Assembly (NCBI RefSeq): GCF_030518795.1
Contig: NZ_CP130427.1
Coordinates: 3,844,001 to 3,908,000, forward strand
Direction of reading: 5' to 3'
Source: Micromonospora sp. NBRC 110009
GTDB taxonomy: Bacteria > Actinomycetota > Actinomycetes > Mycobacteriales > Micromonosporaceae
Length of the DNA: 64,000 bases
Each line of letters opens with the position of its first letter. Position 1 is the first letter of the stretch. The notes beneath the pieces were generated by a model. The model was not told where the DNA came from. It saw nothing but the letters and a program-made list of their open reading frames with translations, and did not search any database. This document shows positions 18,008 through 25,983 of the stretch, in pieces. The position numbers and the translations under genes are program-made.

Positions 18008-19299
18008 GTGAAGATCGAGATCCGACCCGTCGAACGCTCCGAGGCAGTCGATTACCTCAAGGTGCTGCCGTACGTCAACGGGCTGCCGAACTGGGAGCCG
18101 GCTCCCAGTGCGGGGCACGGCGGCCCGGAAGCGTGGCCGCCGCCGAGAAAGCCGGCCACCGAGCAGCAGCTGGAAGCCTGGGCTGATGAGGTGATGGATG
18201 ACCACTTCCATCCTCAGGCCGCCTTCGTGGACGGGAAGCTGGTGGGTGGCTCGGCGATGCTCTCGCTGGCCATCACCGTGCCGGGGCTGCGTGCTGTGCC
18301 GTTCGGCGGTGTCACGGCAACTGGCGTGATCGCGACCCACCGTCGGCGCGGGCTCCTGCGCGGCATGATGCAGGCGATGTTCGATGAAGCCTTGGCGCGC
18401 GGCGAACCGTTGGCCGCTCTGAGCGCGAGTGAGGGGGGCATCTACGGGCGCTTCGGGTTCTCCCCGGCGACGATGCGCGCCCGTTGGGAGTTGGAGCGCA
18501 TCGACGCCCGCTTCATCGACTCCGAATTTGCCGCGGGCTCGTTGGAGCTGGTAGACGCTGCGGCGGCGCGGCAGGCCTGGCCGCAGATTCATAAGCAGAT
18601 TCGGCAACGCCAGATCGGCGAACTCGCTCCCCAGCCCGGCCGGTGGACGGCCTGTCCGATGAGGCCGCCGGCACCGACGGGCCGATGCGGTACCTGCTGC
18701 ACCGTGACGTAGACGGCAACCTTGACGGCGTTGCGAACTTCCGGCTCCCGTGGTCGCCGTTGCCGGAACATACCGGGACGCTCGTCGTCGAGGGGTTTCA
18801 AGCCTCGACCCCGGAGGCCTATCGGGCGATGTGGATGCTTCTGACCGACTTCGACCTCACCCGGAAGATCGTCGCGCCGTCCCGGCCGACAGACGAACCG
18901 CTGCGCTGGATGCTGCGTAATCCACGCGCCATGCGGATCACCCGGCAGTCCGACAACCTGTGGCTCCGCATCCTCGACCTGCCGGGCGCCTTGACCGCGC
19001 GCGCCTACGACACCACCGCCGAGCTGACGTTCGCGATCGAGGACGACAGCATGTGCCCGCACAATGTCGGCGTATGGCGGTTGGCAGTGTCCCCCGAGGG
19101 GGCGACCTGCACCCGAACGGACATGCGACCGGATCTCACAATGGACATCCAGTCGTTGAGCTCCCTATACCTGGGCGGCATGTCCGCTGCCGTGCTGGCC
19201 GGAGCCGGCCGCATCCGCCCTCACCGACTCAGTGCGGTGACCGACACCGCCCGCGTCTTCCGCGTTGATCCCGAACCGTTCAACTCTTTCGGCTTTTGA
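18008..19299 (+). pseudogene. Eis-like GNAT acetyltransferase, split by a frameshift
   Basis: Two adjacent frames together make one Eis-type N-acetyltransferase of about 430 residues. Frame A (GTG 18008, 8 bases after GAAGGA) covers the GNAT core: FGGVTATGVIATHRRRGLLRGMM is the acetyl-CoA loop, and GIYGRFGFSPAT follows. Frame B (from about 18643) covers the second GNAT-like domain and the C-terminal sterol-carrier-like domain (YLGGMSAAVLAGAG), ending in the free C-terminus FNSFGF, the position of the catalytic carboxylate in Eis. The frames meet around 18640-18650, at R-W / D-G-L, consistent with one extra base. No slippery run is evident, so loss of function or a sequencing error is more likely than programmed shifting. 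GC is lower than in the neighbouring core genes. Confidence 0.8.
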
Positions 19300-19683
19300 C
19301 CTATCCGGTTTGGGTGGCGAATTCTCGAGGAACCTGGAAGGAACCGCCAGGCCATCCACGGGCCACAGGGTGGTGTCAGCGGGGGCCAGACCAGGCCACG
19401 TAGGAGCGCGTCGAGCAGGCGTGGCGGCCCGTTCCGAGCCGATCTTGTGCGATTCCCAAGCTGACAGCTGCACTCGGATCACCCGGGTCATCGTGACCAT
19501 GTTGACGGCGATGAGGGACCGGGCGCGATGTCGTACCCGCTTGCTACGGTGCGCCGCAGTTGGCCGGTCAGAGCAACCCCGTGTGGGACAGCGCGGCTAC
19601 GGGGGGCGGGCACTGGTAGGTCCCCGGAGTGATCCCGGGACTGAATATCGGACACCGCGACCCGCCCCCCGCCACGAGCCCGC
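19300..19683. other. Intergenic stretch without a recognisable gene
   Basis: 384 bases between the Eis-like pseudogene and the APH-like gene, which converge here. Reading frames show no start with a ribosome site or family motif. I see no strong hairpin. Confidence 0.5.
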
Positions 19684-20436
19684 TCATGTCGAGCCCAGCG
19701 CGGCGACGAACGTGTCCTGGTTGGCCTCGGTGTGGGCGAGTTCGCGCTGGGTCCAGGCGAGGATCTCGGCAGAACGGGGGCGAGGGACCGAGGCCGTCTC
19801 GTCGTCGACCATGTCTCGCCAGAACGCCTCGTTGCGATGTAAGCGCTCGCGGATGGCCGCGGGTAGGCGACCACGGTCGGTCGGGCTCAAGCCGTACGCG
19901 TCCGCCAGGGTCCGCACCTGGCGGGCCTGTTCTGTCGCAGGTCCCCGGTCGGGCCGTGACGAGATGCACCAGGCCCAGGCCAGGTACCCCAGGTCCTCCA
20001 ACGGGTGGCCAGGAGCCGCGAAGTCGAAGTCGATGAACGCCGCCGGCTGGCCGTCGCGGAAGACGGTGTTGTTCGGACCGGGGTCGTGATGGCAGACCAC
20101 CTCACCCCCCAGGACGCAGGCCAAGTCGCGCGTGGCGTCATGCAGTTGTCGAAGCAGCCTTGCGGCCTGGCCAACCTGCTTGTCCGTGAAGTGCTGCCAT
20201 CGTGCAGGCACGTGGCCGGGCACGAACGACAACATGTCACGACCGTGTTGATCCCACCCCAGATGCTGAGGGCAGCCGTCGAAGCCCTTCTTGGCGAGAT
20301 GAGTCAGCAGCCGCGCCACAAATCGCGACGCAGGCGAGGCCGGGCGACGCACCGTGTCGCCCACCCGGACCACACCAGCCGTCAAACGACCTCCGGCCAA
20401 GTTCTGCTCCACGCCATGCTCACTGACCTGACCCAT
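19684..20436 (-). CDS. APH-family phosphotransferase (aminoglycoside-kinase fold)
   Basis: 250 residues. Contains the catalytic loop HHDPGPNN (H-x-D-x4-N pattern) followed by IDFDFAAPGHPLEDLGYLAW, the metal-binding D-x-D of aminoglycoside/choline kinase-like proteins. The N-lobe is short and starts with RVGDTVRRPASPASRFVARLLTHL, a pattern common in small actinobacterial phosphotransferases of unknown substrate. ATG start at 20436 lacks a convincing ribosome site. Substrate could be a sugar, amino alcohol or antibiotic; nothing in the sequence decides. Sits near an Eis-like acetyltransferase, another enzyme family known for aminoglycoside modification, but this one is frameshifted. Confidence 0.8.
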   Translation of the reverse strand: MGQVSEHGVEQNLAGGRLTAGVVRVGDTVRRPASPASRFVARLLTHLAKKGFDGCPQHLGWDQHGRDMLSFVPGHVPARWQHFTDKQVGQAARLLRQLHDATRDLACVLGGEVVCHHDPGPNNTVFRDGQPAAFIDFDFAAPGHPLEDLGYLAWAWCISSRPDRGPATEQARQVRTLADAYGLSPTDRGRLPAAIRERLHRNEAFWRDMVDDETASVPRPRSAEILAWTQRELAHTEANQDTFVAALGST

Positions 20437-20576
20437 CTCGCGACCCTAACGGCCGCGCAGCCTGCATCACCTGAAGGCCGGCCCCTGCCAGGCCGGACCT
20501 CGCTCGATGCACGCTGCTGCCGCCGGCCAGGGTGGTGCCTCACCAGCGGCGGGTCAGTGAGCACCTGCCGGAGGCG

Positions 20577-21011
20577 CTACTGCCAAGGTGGGGTGTATCG
20601 GCTCAGGTATTTGCGAGCACGGGGGAGCGGATCATCCCAATACTGGTTCGGCATGCGGTGGTGGTGCTTCTCGCAGAACTCAGCCAGACCGTCCGTGATC
20701 TTTACGCGCTCAATCGGGTGGCCTTCGAAGTCTGTGTTGACCGCCAGCAGTTGCGGCTCGGGATTCCAGCCCGAGTGGTCGAACGCCCAGCCATCCCAGA
20801 TCGCGTACGCGTGGAAGACCTGCCGCTCGCCCGCGAAGCGCACCGCCGCTATCTCGATCGACCGCCTCGGGTAGGAATCCCGGCAGACCCAGGCGAGAAT
20901 GTGACACGCTCCGGCAGCGAAGAAGGCCTGGTCCGTCCGTTCCCATGCGATGCGCTGGTCTGATCGCTCGATCGCCGTCCGACGAAACGCGCCCGCTGCT
21001 TCGGCTGTCAC
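20577..21011 (-). CDS. Conserved hypothetical protein
   Basis: 144 residues, GTG start, no ribosome site evident. Seen: FFAAGACHILAWVCRDSYPRRSIEI, FHAYAIWDGWAFDHSGWNPEPQLL, and a C-terminal HHHRMPNQYWDD. No signal peptide or membrane helix. The conserved-looking Cys/His/Asp/Trp residues resemble proteins encoded in mobile regions and next to phage-like genes, but I do not recognise the family. Codon use fits a real gene. Confidence 0.6.
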   Translation of the reverse strand: MTAEAAGAFRRTAIERSDQRIAWERTDQAFFAAGACHILAWVCRDSYPRRSIEIAAVRFAGERQVFHAYAIWDGWAFDHSGWNPEPQLLAVNTDFEGHPIERVKITDGLAEFCEKHHHRMPNQYWDDPLPRARKYLSRYTPPWQ

Positions 21012-21065
21012 GGGACGGACGTTAGTGGATGGTCCGACGCGTCCGCTCGTGCCGCGAGTACGCCC

Positions 21066-21312
21066 CTCGGCGGGCCGGCGATCTTCCTGTTCGGCCGAAG
21101 TCGGCTGGAACGGGTCGTCTTCAACCTGCTCGCCCTGCGCCGGCTCGTCGGCATCGGCGTTCTGGTCCTGCTGGCGCCGCCGCTGTTCTTCGACCCGCCG
21201 CTGCTCGCCGCCCTCGCCGCTGCCGTCGTGCTGCTCGGCGTCGCCGTCGCCGTCGCCGACGCCCGACGCGCCGCCGGCCGCCCACCGGAGGGCCCCGTCC
21301 CCGTCCGCCTAG
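21066..21312 (+). pseudogene. C-terminal remnant of an LtrA-family membrane protein gene
   Basis: The plus strand translates to LGGPAIFLFGRSRLERVVF... and ends VADARRAAGRPPEGP, matching the C-terminal ~80 residues of the intact LtrA-family gene at 26874-28100 (LGGPALFLYGRIRLERAVF ... ADARHAAGRPPEAP). A one-base indel near 21295 would restore a TAG at 21310-21312 at the equivalent position. No start and no N-terminal ~325 residues remain; homology begins abruptly about 50 bases from the next gene. It lies in the opposite orientation to the intact copy. Confidence 0.8.
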
Positions 21313-21340
21313 CGGAGGCGGTCCGCATCATTCCGCGCTT

Positions 21341-22180
21341 TCAGTGGGAGGACTCGCGGTTGAACAGTCGTTTCGACCAGAGGTATCCGCCCAGCGCGAT
21401 GACGGCGCACCAGACGAGCGCGAGCCACGCGTTGTTCCCGATCGGCTTGTCCATCAGCAGGCCGCGCAGGGTTTCGATGATCGGCGTGAACGGCTGGTAC
21501 TCGGCGAACCAGCGCAGACCGGCCGGCATGGAGTCGGTGGGGACGAACCCGCTGCCGAGGAAGGGCAGCAGCACGAGCGGCATGGGCAGGTTGCTCGCGG
21601 TCTCGACGCTCTTGCTCACCTGGCCGAGCGCGACGGACAACCAGACGAGCGCGAAGGTGACCGCCACCAGGAACCCGGCCGTGGCCAGCCACGCGCCCAG
21701 CCCGGCGGTGGGCCGGAAGCCGACCAGCAGCGCCACGCCGATCACGATGGCCAGGCTGAGCATCGCCTGGATCATGCTGCCCAGGACGTGTCCGGTCAGC
21801 ACCGAGACGCGGGCGATGTGCATGGTGCGAAACCGGGTGATGATGCCTTCGGTCATGTCCATGGCGATCGAGATCGCGGTCCCCTGGACCGTGGCCGTCA
21901 CGGTCATCAGGATGATCGCGGGCGCCACGTAGTTGGCGTACGCGGCACGCCCGCCGGCCGCGCCGCTGTGCACCGCCCCGCCGAGCCCGGCGCCCAGCGT
22001 GCCGCCGAGCACGTAGACGAACAGCAGCAGGAAGACGACGGGCATCCCGACGAGGGTCACGGTCATCGACGGGTACCGCAGCATGCGCTTGAGGTTGCGG
22101 CGCAGCATCGTCGCCGAGTCGCGTAGCGGATGGAAACGGAGGCTTGCCGGAGCCGGGGCGGTGAGGGCCGGGGTGCTCAT
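21341..22180 (-). CDS. DrrB-type ABC-2 exporter permease
   Basis: 279 residues with six membrane helices of the ABC-2 type (VTLVGMPVVFLLLFVYVLGG, NYVAPAIILMTVTATVQG, VLGSMIQAMLSLAIVIGVALLVGF, FLVAVTFALVWLSVALGQVSKS, PLVLLPFLGSGFVPT, and a last helix before the tail SKRLFNRESSH). AMDMTEGIITRFRTM is the conserved cytoplasmic loop of DrrB-like proteins. The ATG overlaps the upstream ATPase stop (ATGA). Family knowledge: DrrAB-type pairs export hydrophobic drugs and confer self-resistance. Last gene of a four-gene operon beginning with an RHH regulator. Confidence 0.9.
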   Translation of the reverse strand: MSTPALTAPAPASLRFHPLRDSATMLRRNLKRMLRYPSMTVTLVGMPVVFLLLFVYVLGGTLGAGLGGAVHSGAAGGRAAYANYVAPAIILMTVTATVQGTAISIAMDMTEGIITRFRTMHIARVSVLTGHVLGSMIQAMLSLAIVIGVALLVGFRPTAGLGAWLATAGFLVAVTFALVWLSVALGQVSKSVETASNLPMPLVLLPFLGSGFVPTDSMPAGLRWFAEYQPFTPIIETLRGLLMDKPIGNNAWLALVWCAVIALGGYLWSKRLFNRESSH

Positions 22181-23136
22181 CGAGTGGTCACCTTCTCGTC
22201 GGTGGAGTTGCCGGTGAGGGCGAGGAAGACGTCGTCGAGATCGGGGGTGTGCACGGACAGTTCGTCGACCTCGATGGCCCGGTCGTCGAGCCGGCCGATC
22301 AGCGTCTTCAGCGCGCGCAGGCTGCCATCGCTGGGCACCCGCAGGGCGAGCGCGTCGTTGTCGCGCGAGGCCTGACCCAGCACGCGCATGGCCGCGTCGA
22401 GGCCCTCCTGGTCGGCGAACCGCAGGCGAACGTGTCCACCGGGGATGCGGCGCTTGAGTTCCTCCGCGGTTCCCTCGGCGACCACCCGACCGTGGTCGAG
22501 GACCGCGATCCGGTCGGCCAGCTCGTCGGCCTCGTCCAGGTACTGGGTGGTCAGGAAGATGGTGACGCCGGCGGCCACCAGGTCTCGGACGATCTGCCAC
22601 ATGTCCCGGCGGCTGCGCGGGTCCAGTCCGGTGGTCGGCTCGTCGAGGAAGATCACTTGCGGGCTGCCGACCAGGGTCATCGCCAGGTCGAGCCGCCGCA
22701 GCATGCCCCCGGAGTAGGTCGCTGCCGGCTTCGTGGCCGCCTCGGTCAGGTCGAACTGTTCGAGCAGCTGGGCGGCGCGCCGCCGGCCTTCGCCCCGGGC
22801 GAGGTGGTGCAGATCCGCCATCAGCCGCAGGTTCTCCTCGCCGGTGAGCAGCTTGTCCACCGCGGAGAACTGACCGGTGACGCCGATCGCGGCGCGCACC
22901 GCGTCCGGCTCGCGGGCGAGGTCGTGCCCGGCGACCTGGACGTCACCGTCGTCGGCACTGAGCAGAGTGGACAAAATCTTGACGGTGGTGGTCTTCCCGG
23001 CGCCGTTCGCGCCGAGCAGCGAGAAGATCGTTCCCCGCGGCACGTTCAGCTCGAGACCGTCGAGCACGACGTGGTCGCCGAAGGATTTCCGTAGCCCGGT
23101 TGCGGCAATCGCCGGCCGGGACTGGGTGATGGTCAT
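22177..23136 (-). CDS. DrrA-type ABC transporter ATP-binding protein
   Basis: 319 residues. Walker A GANGAGKTTT, Q-loop GVTGQFSAVDKLLTG (the VTGQ form typical of DrrA/daunorubicin-type ATPases), signature YSGGMLRRLDLAM, Walker B VIFLDEPTTGLD, and a C-terminal DUF4162-like domain (residues about 225-319) that coordinates with the permease. ATG 23136 follows GAGAAGGG. Exports an unknown hydrophobic molecule with the permease encoded just downstream. Confidence 0.92.
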   Translation of the reverse strand: MTITQSRPAIAATGLRKSFGDHVVLDGLELNVPRGTIFSLLGANGAGKTTTVKILSTLLSADDGDVQVAGHDLAREPDAVRAAIGVTGQFSAVDKLLTGEENLRLMADLHHLARGEGRRRAAQLLEQFDLTEAATKPAATYSGGMLRRLDLAMTLVGSPQVIFLDEPTTGLDPRSRRDMWQIVRDLVAAGVTIFLTTQYLDEADELADRIAVLDHGRVVAEGTAEELKRRIPGGHVRLRFADQEGLDAAMRVLGQASRDNDALALRVPSDGSLRALKTLIGRLDDRAIEVDELSVHTPDLDDVFLALTGNSTDEKVTTR

Positions 23137-23164
23137 GGTTCCCTTCTCCGGGGCTGGAAGCGGA

Positions 23165-24004
23165 TCAGGAGCGATGGATGGTGATGTCGCCGTAGGAGGT
23201 GCGGCCACGCACCTCGACGGTCTGGTCGGCCTCGTCGGGCCGGGTGGTGTTCTCCAGCAGGTTGCGTACGTGCCCGAATCCGGTGTTCATGTCCAGCCAG
23301 GCGGCGGTGCCCTCGGCGATGCCGATGTCCAGGTCGCCCATCGCGGTGCCGAGTACGGTCGAGCCGCGGACCACCTCGCCGAGGCGGATGCCGCCGTTGG
23401 ACGTCTTCGCGTCGACGCCGGCGCCGGCCCGCTCGACGGCGATGGCGCCGTTGGCGTTGCGCACCCGCACGTCGCCGGTGGCCGCGTCGATCGTGGTGTC
23501 GCCGTTGGAGTTCTTGACCACCACGGTGCCCTCGACCTCGCCGATCCGGATCTTGCCCGAGCCGGTGGAGATCTCGGCGTTGCCCGTGATGCCGTCGACG
23601 GTGACGTGACCGATCCCCGTGTGCAGTCGCAGCGGGCCGGTTCGTTCGAGCCAGACGTTGCCGGTGGTCTTGAGGCGGCACTCGCCGAGCCGGCCGGCAC
23701 AGCGGATGTCGCCCATCTGCAGGTGAGCGGAGAGTTGGGAACCGCTGGGCAGTTCGATGAGAACGTCCACGGACCTGCTCTTCTTGGAGAAGTCGAAGGT
23801 GCGCTTCGGGCCGGTGACCTGGAGCATGCCGTTGGTGCAGTCGACCCGGACCTGCGCAGCGGCCTGCACGTCGGACTCGTCGGTCTCGTCGCTCGGCCGG
23901 ACCTCGACGACGGTGTCGGCCCGGTCGCTCGCGATGATCCGCACGTGGCCGACGCCGAATTCGAGCGTGACGGAGATCGGTTCGGGCGTCTCGAAAGTAG
24001 GCAT
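23165..24004 (-). CDS. DUF4097 right-handed beta-helix protein
   Basis: 279 residues without signal or membrane segments. From about residue 85 on it is built of short repeats such as GDIRCAGRLGECRLKTTG, GHVTVDGITGNAEISTGSG, and GTVVVKNSNGDTTIDAATG, which is the parallel beta-helix pattern of DUF4097 (adhesin-like) proteins. Function unknown. In actinobacteria DUF4097 genes are frequently coupled to DrrAB-type transporters and a small regulator, as here (28 bases to the ATPase gene, 78 from the RHH gene). A role in sensing or assembling with the transporter is inferred from context only. Confidence 0.85.
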   Translation of the reverse strand: MPTFETPEPISVTLEFGVGHVRIIASDRADTVVEVRPSDETDESDVQAAAQVRVDCTNGMLQVTGPKRTFDFSKKSRSVDVLIELPSGSQLSAHLQMGDIRCAGRLGECRLKTTGNVWLERTGPLRLHTGIGHVTVDGITGNAEISTGSGKIRIGEVEGTVVVKNSNGDTTIDAATGDVRVRNANGAIAVERAGAGVDAKTSNGGIRLGEVVRGSTVLGTAMGDLDIGIAEGTAAWLDMNTGFGHVRNLLENTTRPDEADQTVEVRGRTSYGDITIHRS

Positions 24005-24082
24005 GGTTGTCCCCGCATCATGGGTAGGTGAGTCGTCCCCGCAGGTCGGGGACGTGGGGTGAAGACAGCGTGTGCGGTGCGG

Positions 24083-24616
24083 TCAGCGCACCCAGCCGGT
24101 GAAGCGCTGCGGGGTCCGTTTCCCGCCGCCGCGTGGCTCGGGACGCTGCTCGCGATCGGACCGCTGCAAGCCGGCGGCGGCTGCCCGGACCAGCCAGGCG
24201 TTGACCGAGCGTCCCTCCTTGGCCGCGGCCTCCTCGATCGCGGCCTTGAGCTGCTCGGGCATGCGTACGTTGATCCGCGCGGCTGGGCCGTCCTCGGCGA
24301 TCAGCAGATCGCTGTCCGGCGCGCCGTCGACCGTCGCCGCAGTGTCCCCGGCCGCGAGCCCGAGCGGCTCGGCGGGTGGTGAGGTCACGACGAAGTTCGG
24401 ATCGCGTCCGCGCAGGCGCAGCTCCACCGAACCCGGAGCCAGGTCCCGGGTGATCTCGTCGGCGGCGGCCGACAGCGCGTCCAGCAGCGTCATCCGGATC
24501 GCCGACTCGAGCGACCCGGTCAGGCGCTCGACCAGCGCACGCGCCTCTTCACCACCGGTTTCGGCGAGCGTGGCGAACTCACGTCCGAGGTTGCTCACGT
24601 ACGGGGTCAAGTCCAT
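24083..24616 (-). CDS. Ribbon-helix-helix (HicB/Arc-like) regulator
   Basis: 177 residues. Residues about 1-60 are helical (VSNLGREFATLAETGGEEARALVERL). A ribbon-helix-helix segment near residues 125-160 reads ARINVRMPEQLKAAIEEAAAKEGRSVNAWLVRAAAAGL, followed by a basic tail. ATG 24616 is preferred over an in-frame GTG at 24643, though neither has a ribosome site, so leaderless translation is possible. Dyads made of GTGCCA/TGGCAC lie directly upstream, fitting autoregulation by an RHH dimer pair. It heads the DUF4097/DrrAB operon and probably controls it. It resembles HicB-type antitoxins but no toxin gene is adjacent. Confidence 0.8.
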   Translation of the reverse strand: MDLTPYVSNLGREFATLAETGGEEARALVERLTGSLESAIRMTLLDALSAAADEITRDLAPGSVELRLRGRDPNFVVTSPPAEPLGLAAGDTAATVDGAPDSDLLIAEDGPAARINVRMPEQLKAAIEEAAAKEGRSVNAWLVRAAAAGLQRSDREQRPEPRGGGKRTPQRFTGWVR

Positions 24617-24617
24617 G

Positions 24618-24687
24618 GTGCCAATATGGCACACCGATGGCACAAAGGCAAGGCATATTGGCCCACGGAGGTGCCATGTCTGGCACC
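24618..24687 (-). promoter_or_regulatory. Paired GTGCCA/TGGCAC operator-like dyads
   Basis: Two inverted repeats of one hexamer: GTGCCA-ATA-TGGCAC at 24618-24632 and GTGCCA-TGTC-TGGCAC at 24671-24686 (extended by G/C on each side). A single TGGCAC lies between them at 24638-24643. The first dyad abuts the start codon of the RHH gene. Repeated short half-sites are what RHH dimers bind, so I read this as the operator of the operon. Confidence 0.65.
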
Positions 24688-24739
24688 CCCTGGCGCGTCC
24701 GGATGTCGCCCGTCCCGCGTCCCTCCTGCTGGGATGACC

Positions 24740-25895
24740 TAGTGTCCTGAGTCGTTGATTCGCCGCTGAATTCGGGTAGGCTTCGTGGCATGCCGCGAAC
24801 AGGGCGCCCGAAGGCCGAGCTGGTGTTGTCCGATGTAGAGCGTCAGACTCTGATGTCCTGGGCTCGTCGGGCGAAAACCGCGCAGGCGTTGGCGTTGCGG
24901 GCGCGGATTGTGTTGGCGTGCGCGGAAGGGGCGACGAACAAGGACGTTGCCGCGGCGTTGGGTGTGTGGCCGCAGACGGTGAACAAGTGGCGGGCCAGGT
25001 TCGTGCGTGAGCGGCTGGAGGGCCTGTCCGACGAGCCCCGCCCGGGCGCCACCCGGAAGATCACCGATGAGCAGGTCGAGGCGGTGATCGTGAAGACTCT
25101 GGAAGAGGCACCGATCAACAACGACATTCATTGGTCGACCCGGTCGATGGCCAAGGCGGTCGGGTTGAATCAGACGGCGGTCTCGCGGATCTGGCGGGCG
25201 TTCGGCCTCAAGCCGCATCTGGTGGACACGTGGAAGCTGTCGAAGGATCCGCAGTTCATCGAGAAGGTCCGTGACGTGGTCGGGTTGTACTTGGACCCGC
25301 CGGACAAGGCGATGGTCCTCGCGGTGGATGAGAAGTCGCAGATGCAGGCCCTCGACCGCAGCGCCCCGGTGCTGCCGATGATGCCAGGGGTGCCCGGCCG
25401 GCAGACCCACGACTACGTCCGCTACGGCACGACCAGCCTGTTCGCCGCCTTGGACGTTGCCACCGGCCAGGTGATCAGCCAGCACCAGCGCCGCCACCGC
25501 CACCAGGAGTTCCTGCGGTTCCTCAAGACCATCGACGCCAACACCCCGCCCGAGCTCGATCTGCACCTGATCTGTGACAACTACGCCACCCACAAGACCC
25601 CGGCGATCAAGACCTGGCTCGCCGCGCACCCCCGCTTCCACCTGCACTTCACCCCCACCTCGGGCAGCTGGCTCAACCTCGTCGAACGCTGGTTCGCCGA
25701 ACTGACCCGCCGCAAGCTTCGCCGCAGCAGCCACCGCAGCGTCAAAGACCTCGAAACCGACGTCAACACCTGGATCGCTGCCTGGAACGAAGACCCGAAA
25801 CCCTTCGTCTGGACCAAGACCGCCGACGAGATCCTCGACAACCTCGCCAACTACTGCACGAGACTTAATCAACTCTCCAACGACTCAGGACACTA
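24740..25895 (+). mobile_element. IS630-family insertion sequence with TA target duplication
   Basis: Complete element. The termini TAGTGTCCTGAGTCGTTG (left, from 24740) and its exact reverse complement (ending 25895) form perfect inverted repeats flanked by, or including, duplicated TA, the IS630/Tc1-type target. It carries one transposase gene. The empty site reconstructs to GACCTAGTGC, which is the stop codon of the LtrA-family gene at 26874-28100 (CAC TAG on the minus strand). Confidence 0.9.
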
Positions 25896-25896
25896 G
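24790..25896 (+). CDS. IS630-family transposase
   Basis: 368 residues. N-terminal helix-turn-helix region (NKDVAAALGVWPQTVNKWRARF) and a second winged helix around 90-130, then a DDE nuclease core: VLAVDEKSQMQAL (first Asp), HLICDNYATHKT (second Asp), and SWLNLVERWFAELTRR (Glu). Full length and apparently intact. The stop TAG at 25894-25896 is formed by the duplicated target TA plus the next base, so the reading frame has no stop of its own inside the element. Confidence 0.93.
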   Translation: MPRTGRPKAELVLSDVERQTLMSWARRAKTAQALALRARIVLACAEGATNKDVAAALGVWPQTVNKWRARFVRERLEGLSDEPRPGATRKITDEQVEAVIVKTLEEAPINNDIHWSTRSMAKAVGLNQTAVSRIWRAFGLKPHLVDTWKLSKDPQFIEKVRDVVGLYLDPPDKAMVLAVDEKSQMQALDRSAPVLPMMPGVPGRQTHDYVRYGTTSLFAALDVATGQVISQHQRRHRHQEFLRFLKTIDANTPPELDLHLICDNYATHKTPAIKTWLAAHPRFHLHFTPTSGSWLNLVERWFAELTRRKLRRSSHRSVKDLETDVNTWIAAWNEDPKPFVWTKTADEILDNLANYCTRLNQLSNDSGH

Positions 25897-25936
25897 ACGA
25901 GTAATTCCTAAGTCGGTCCGGGGCTGCGAACGCAGC

Positions 25937-25983
25937 GAAGGGTGTTGATGATCCGTTTGTGACGACAGACATCAACACCCTTC
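25937..25983 (+). promoter_or_regulatory. Start-codon hairpin of the IS982-like transposase
   Basis: GAAGGGTGTTGATG (25937-25950) and CATCAACACCCTTC (25970-25983) are perfect 14-base complements. The 19-base loop contains the GTG start at 25959. The right arm encodes residues of the transposase. Such a structure in a transcript could restrict initiation, as known for other insertion sequences that silence read-through translation. Confidence 0.65.

Noticed and set aside
18600..18720. Programmed frameshifting in the Eis-like gene
   Set aside because: No slippery heptamer or downstream pseudoknot is evident; a simple indel explains the change of frame.
24083..24616. HicAB toxin-antitoxin pair
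   Set aside because: Only an RHH protein is present; no HicA-like toxin is adjacent, and the linked genes are a transporter operon.
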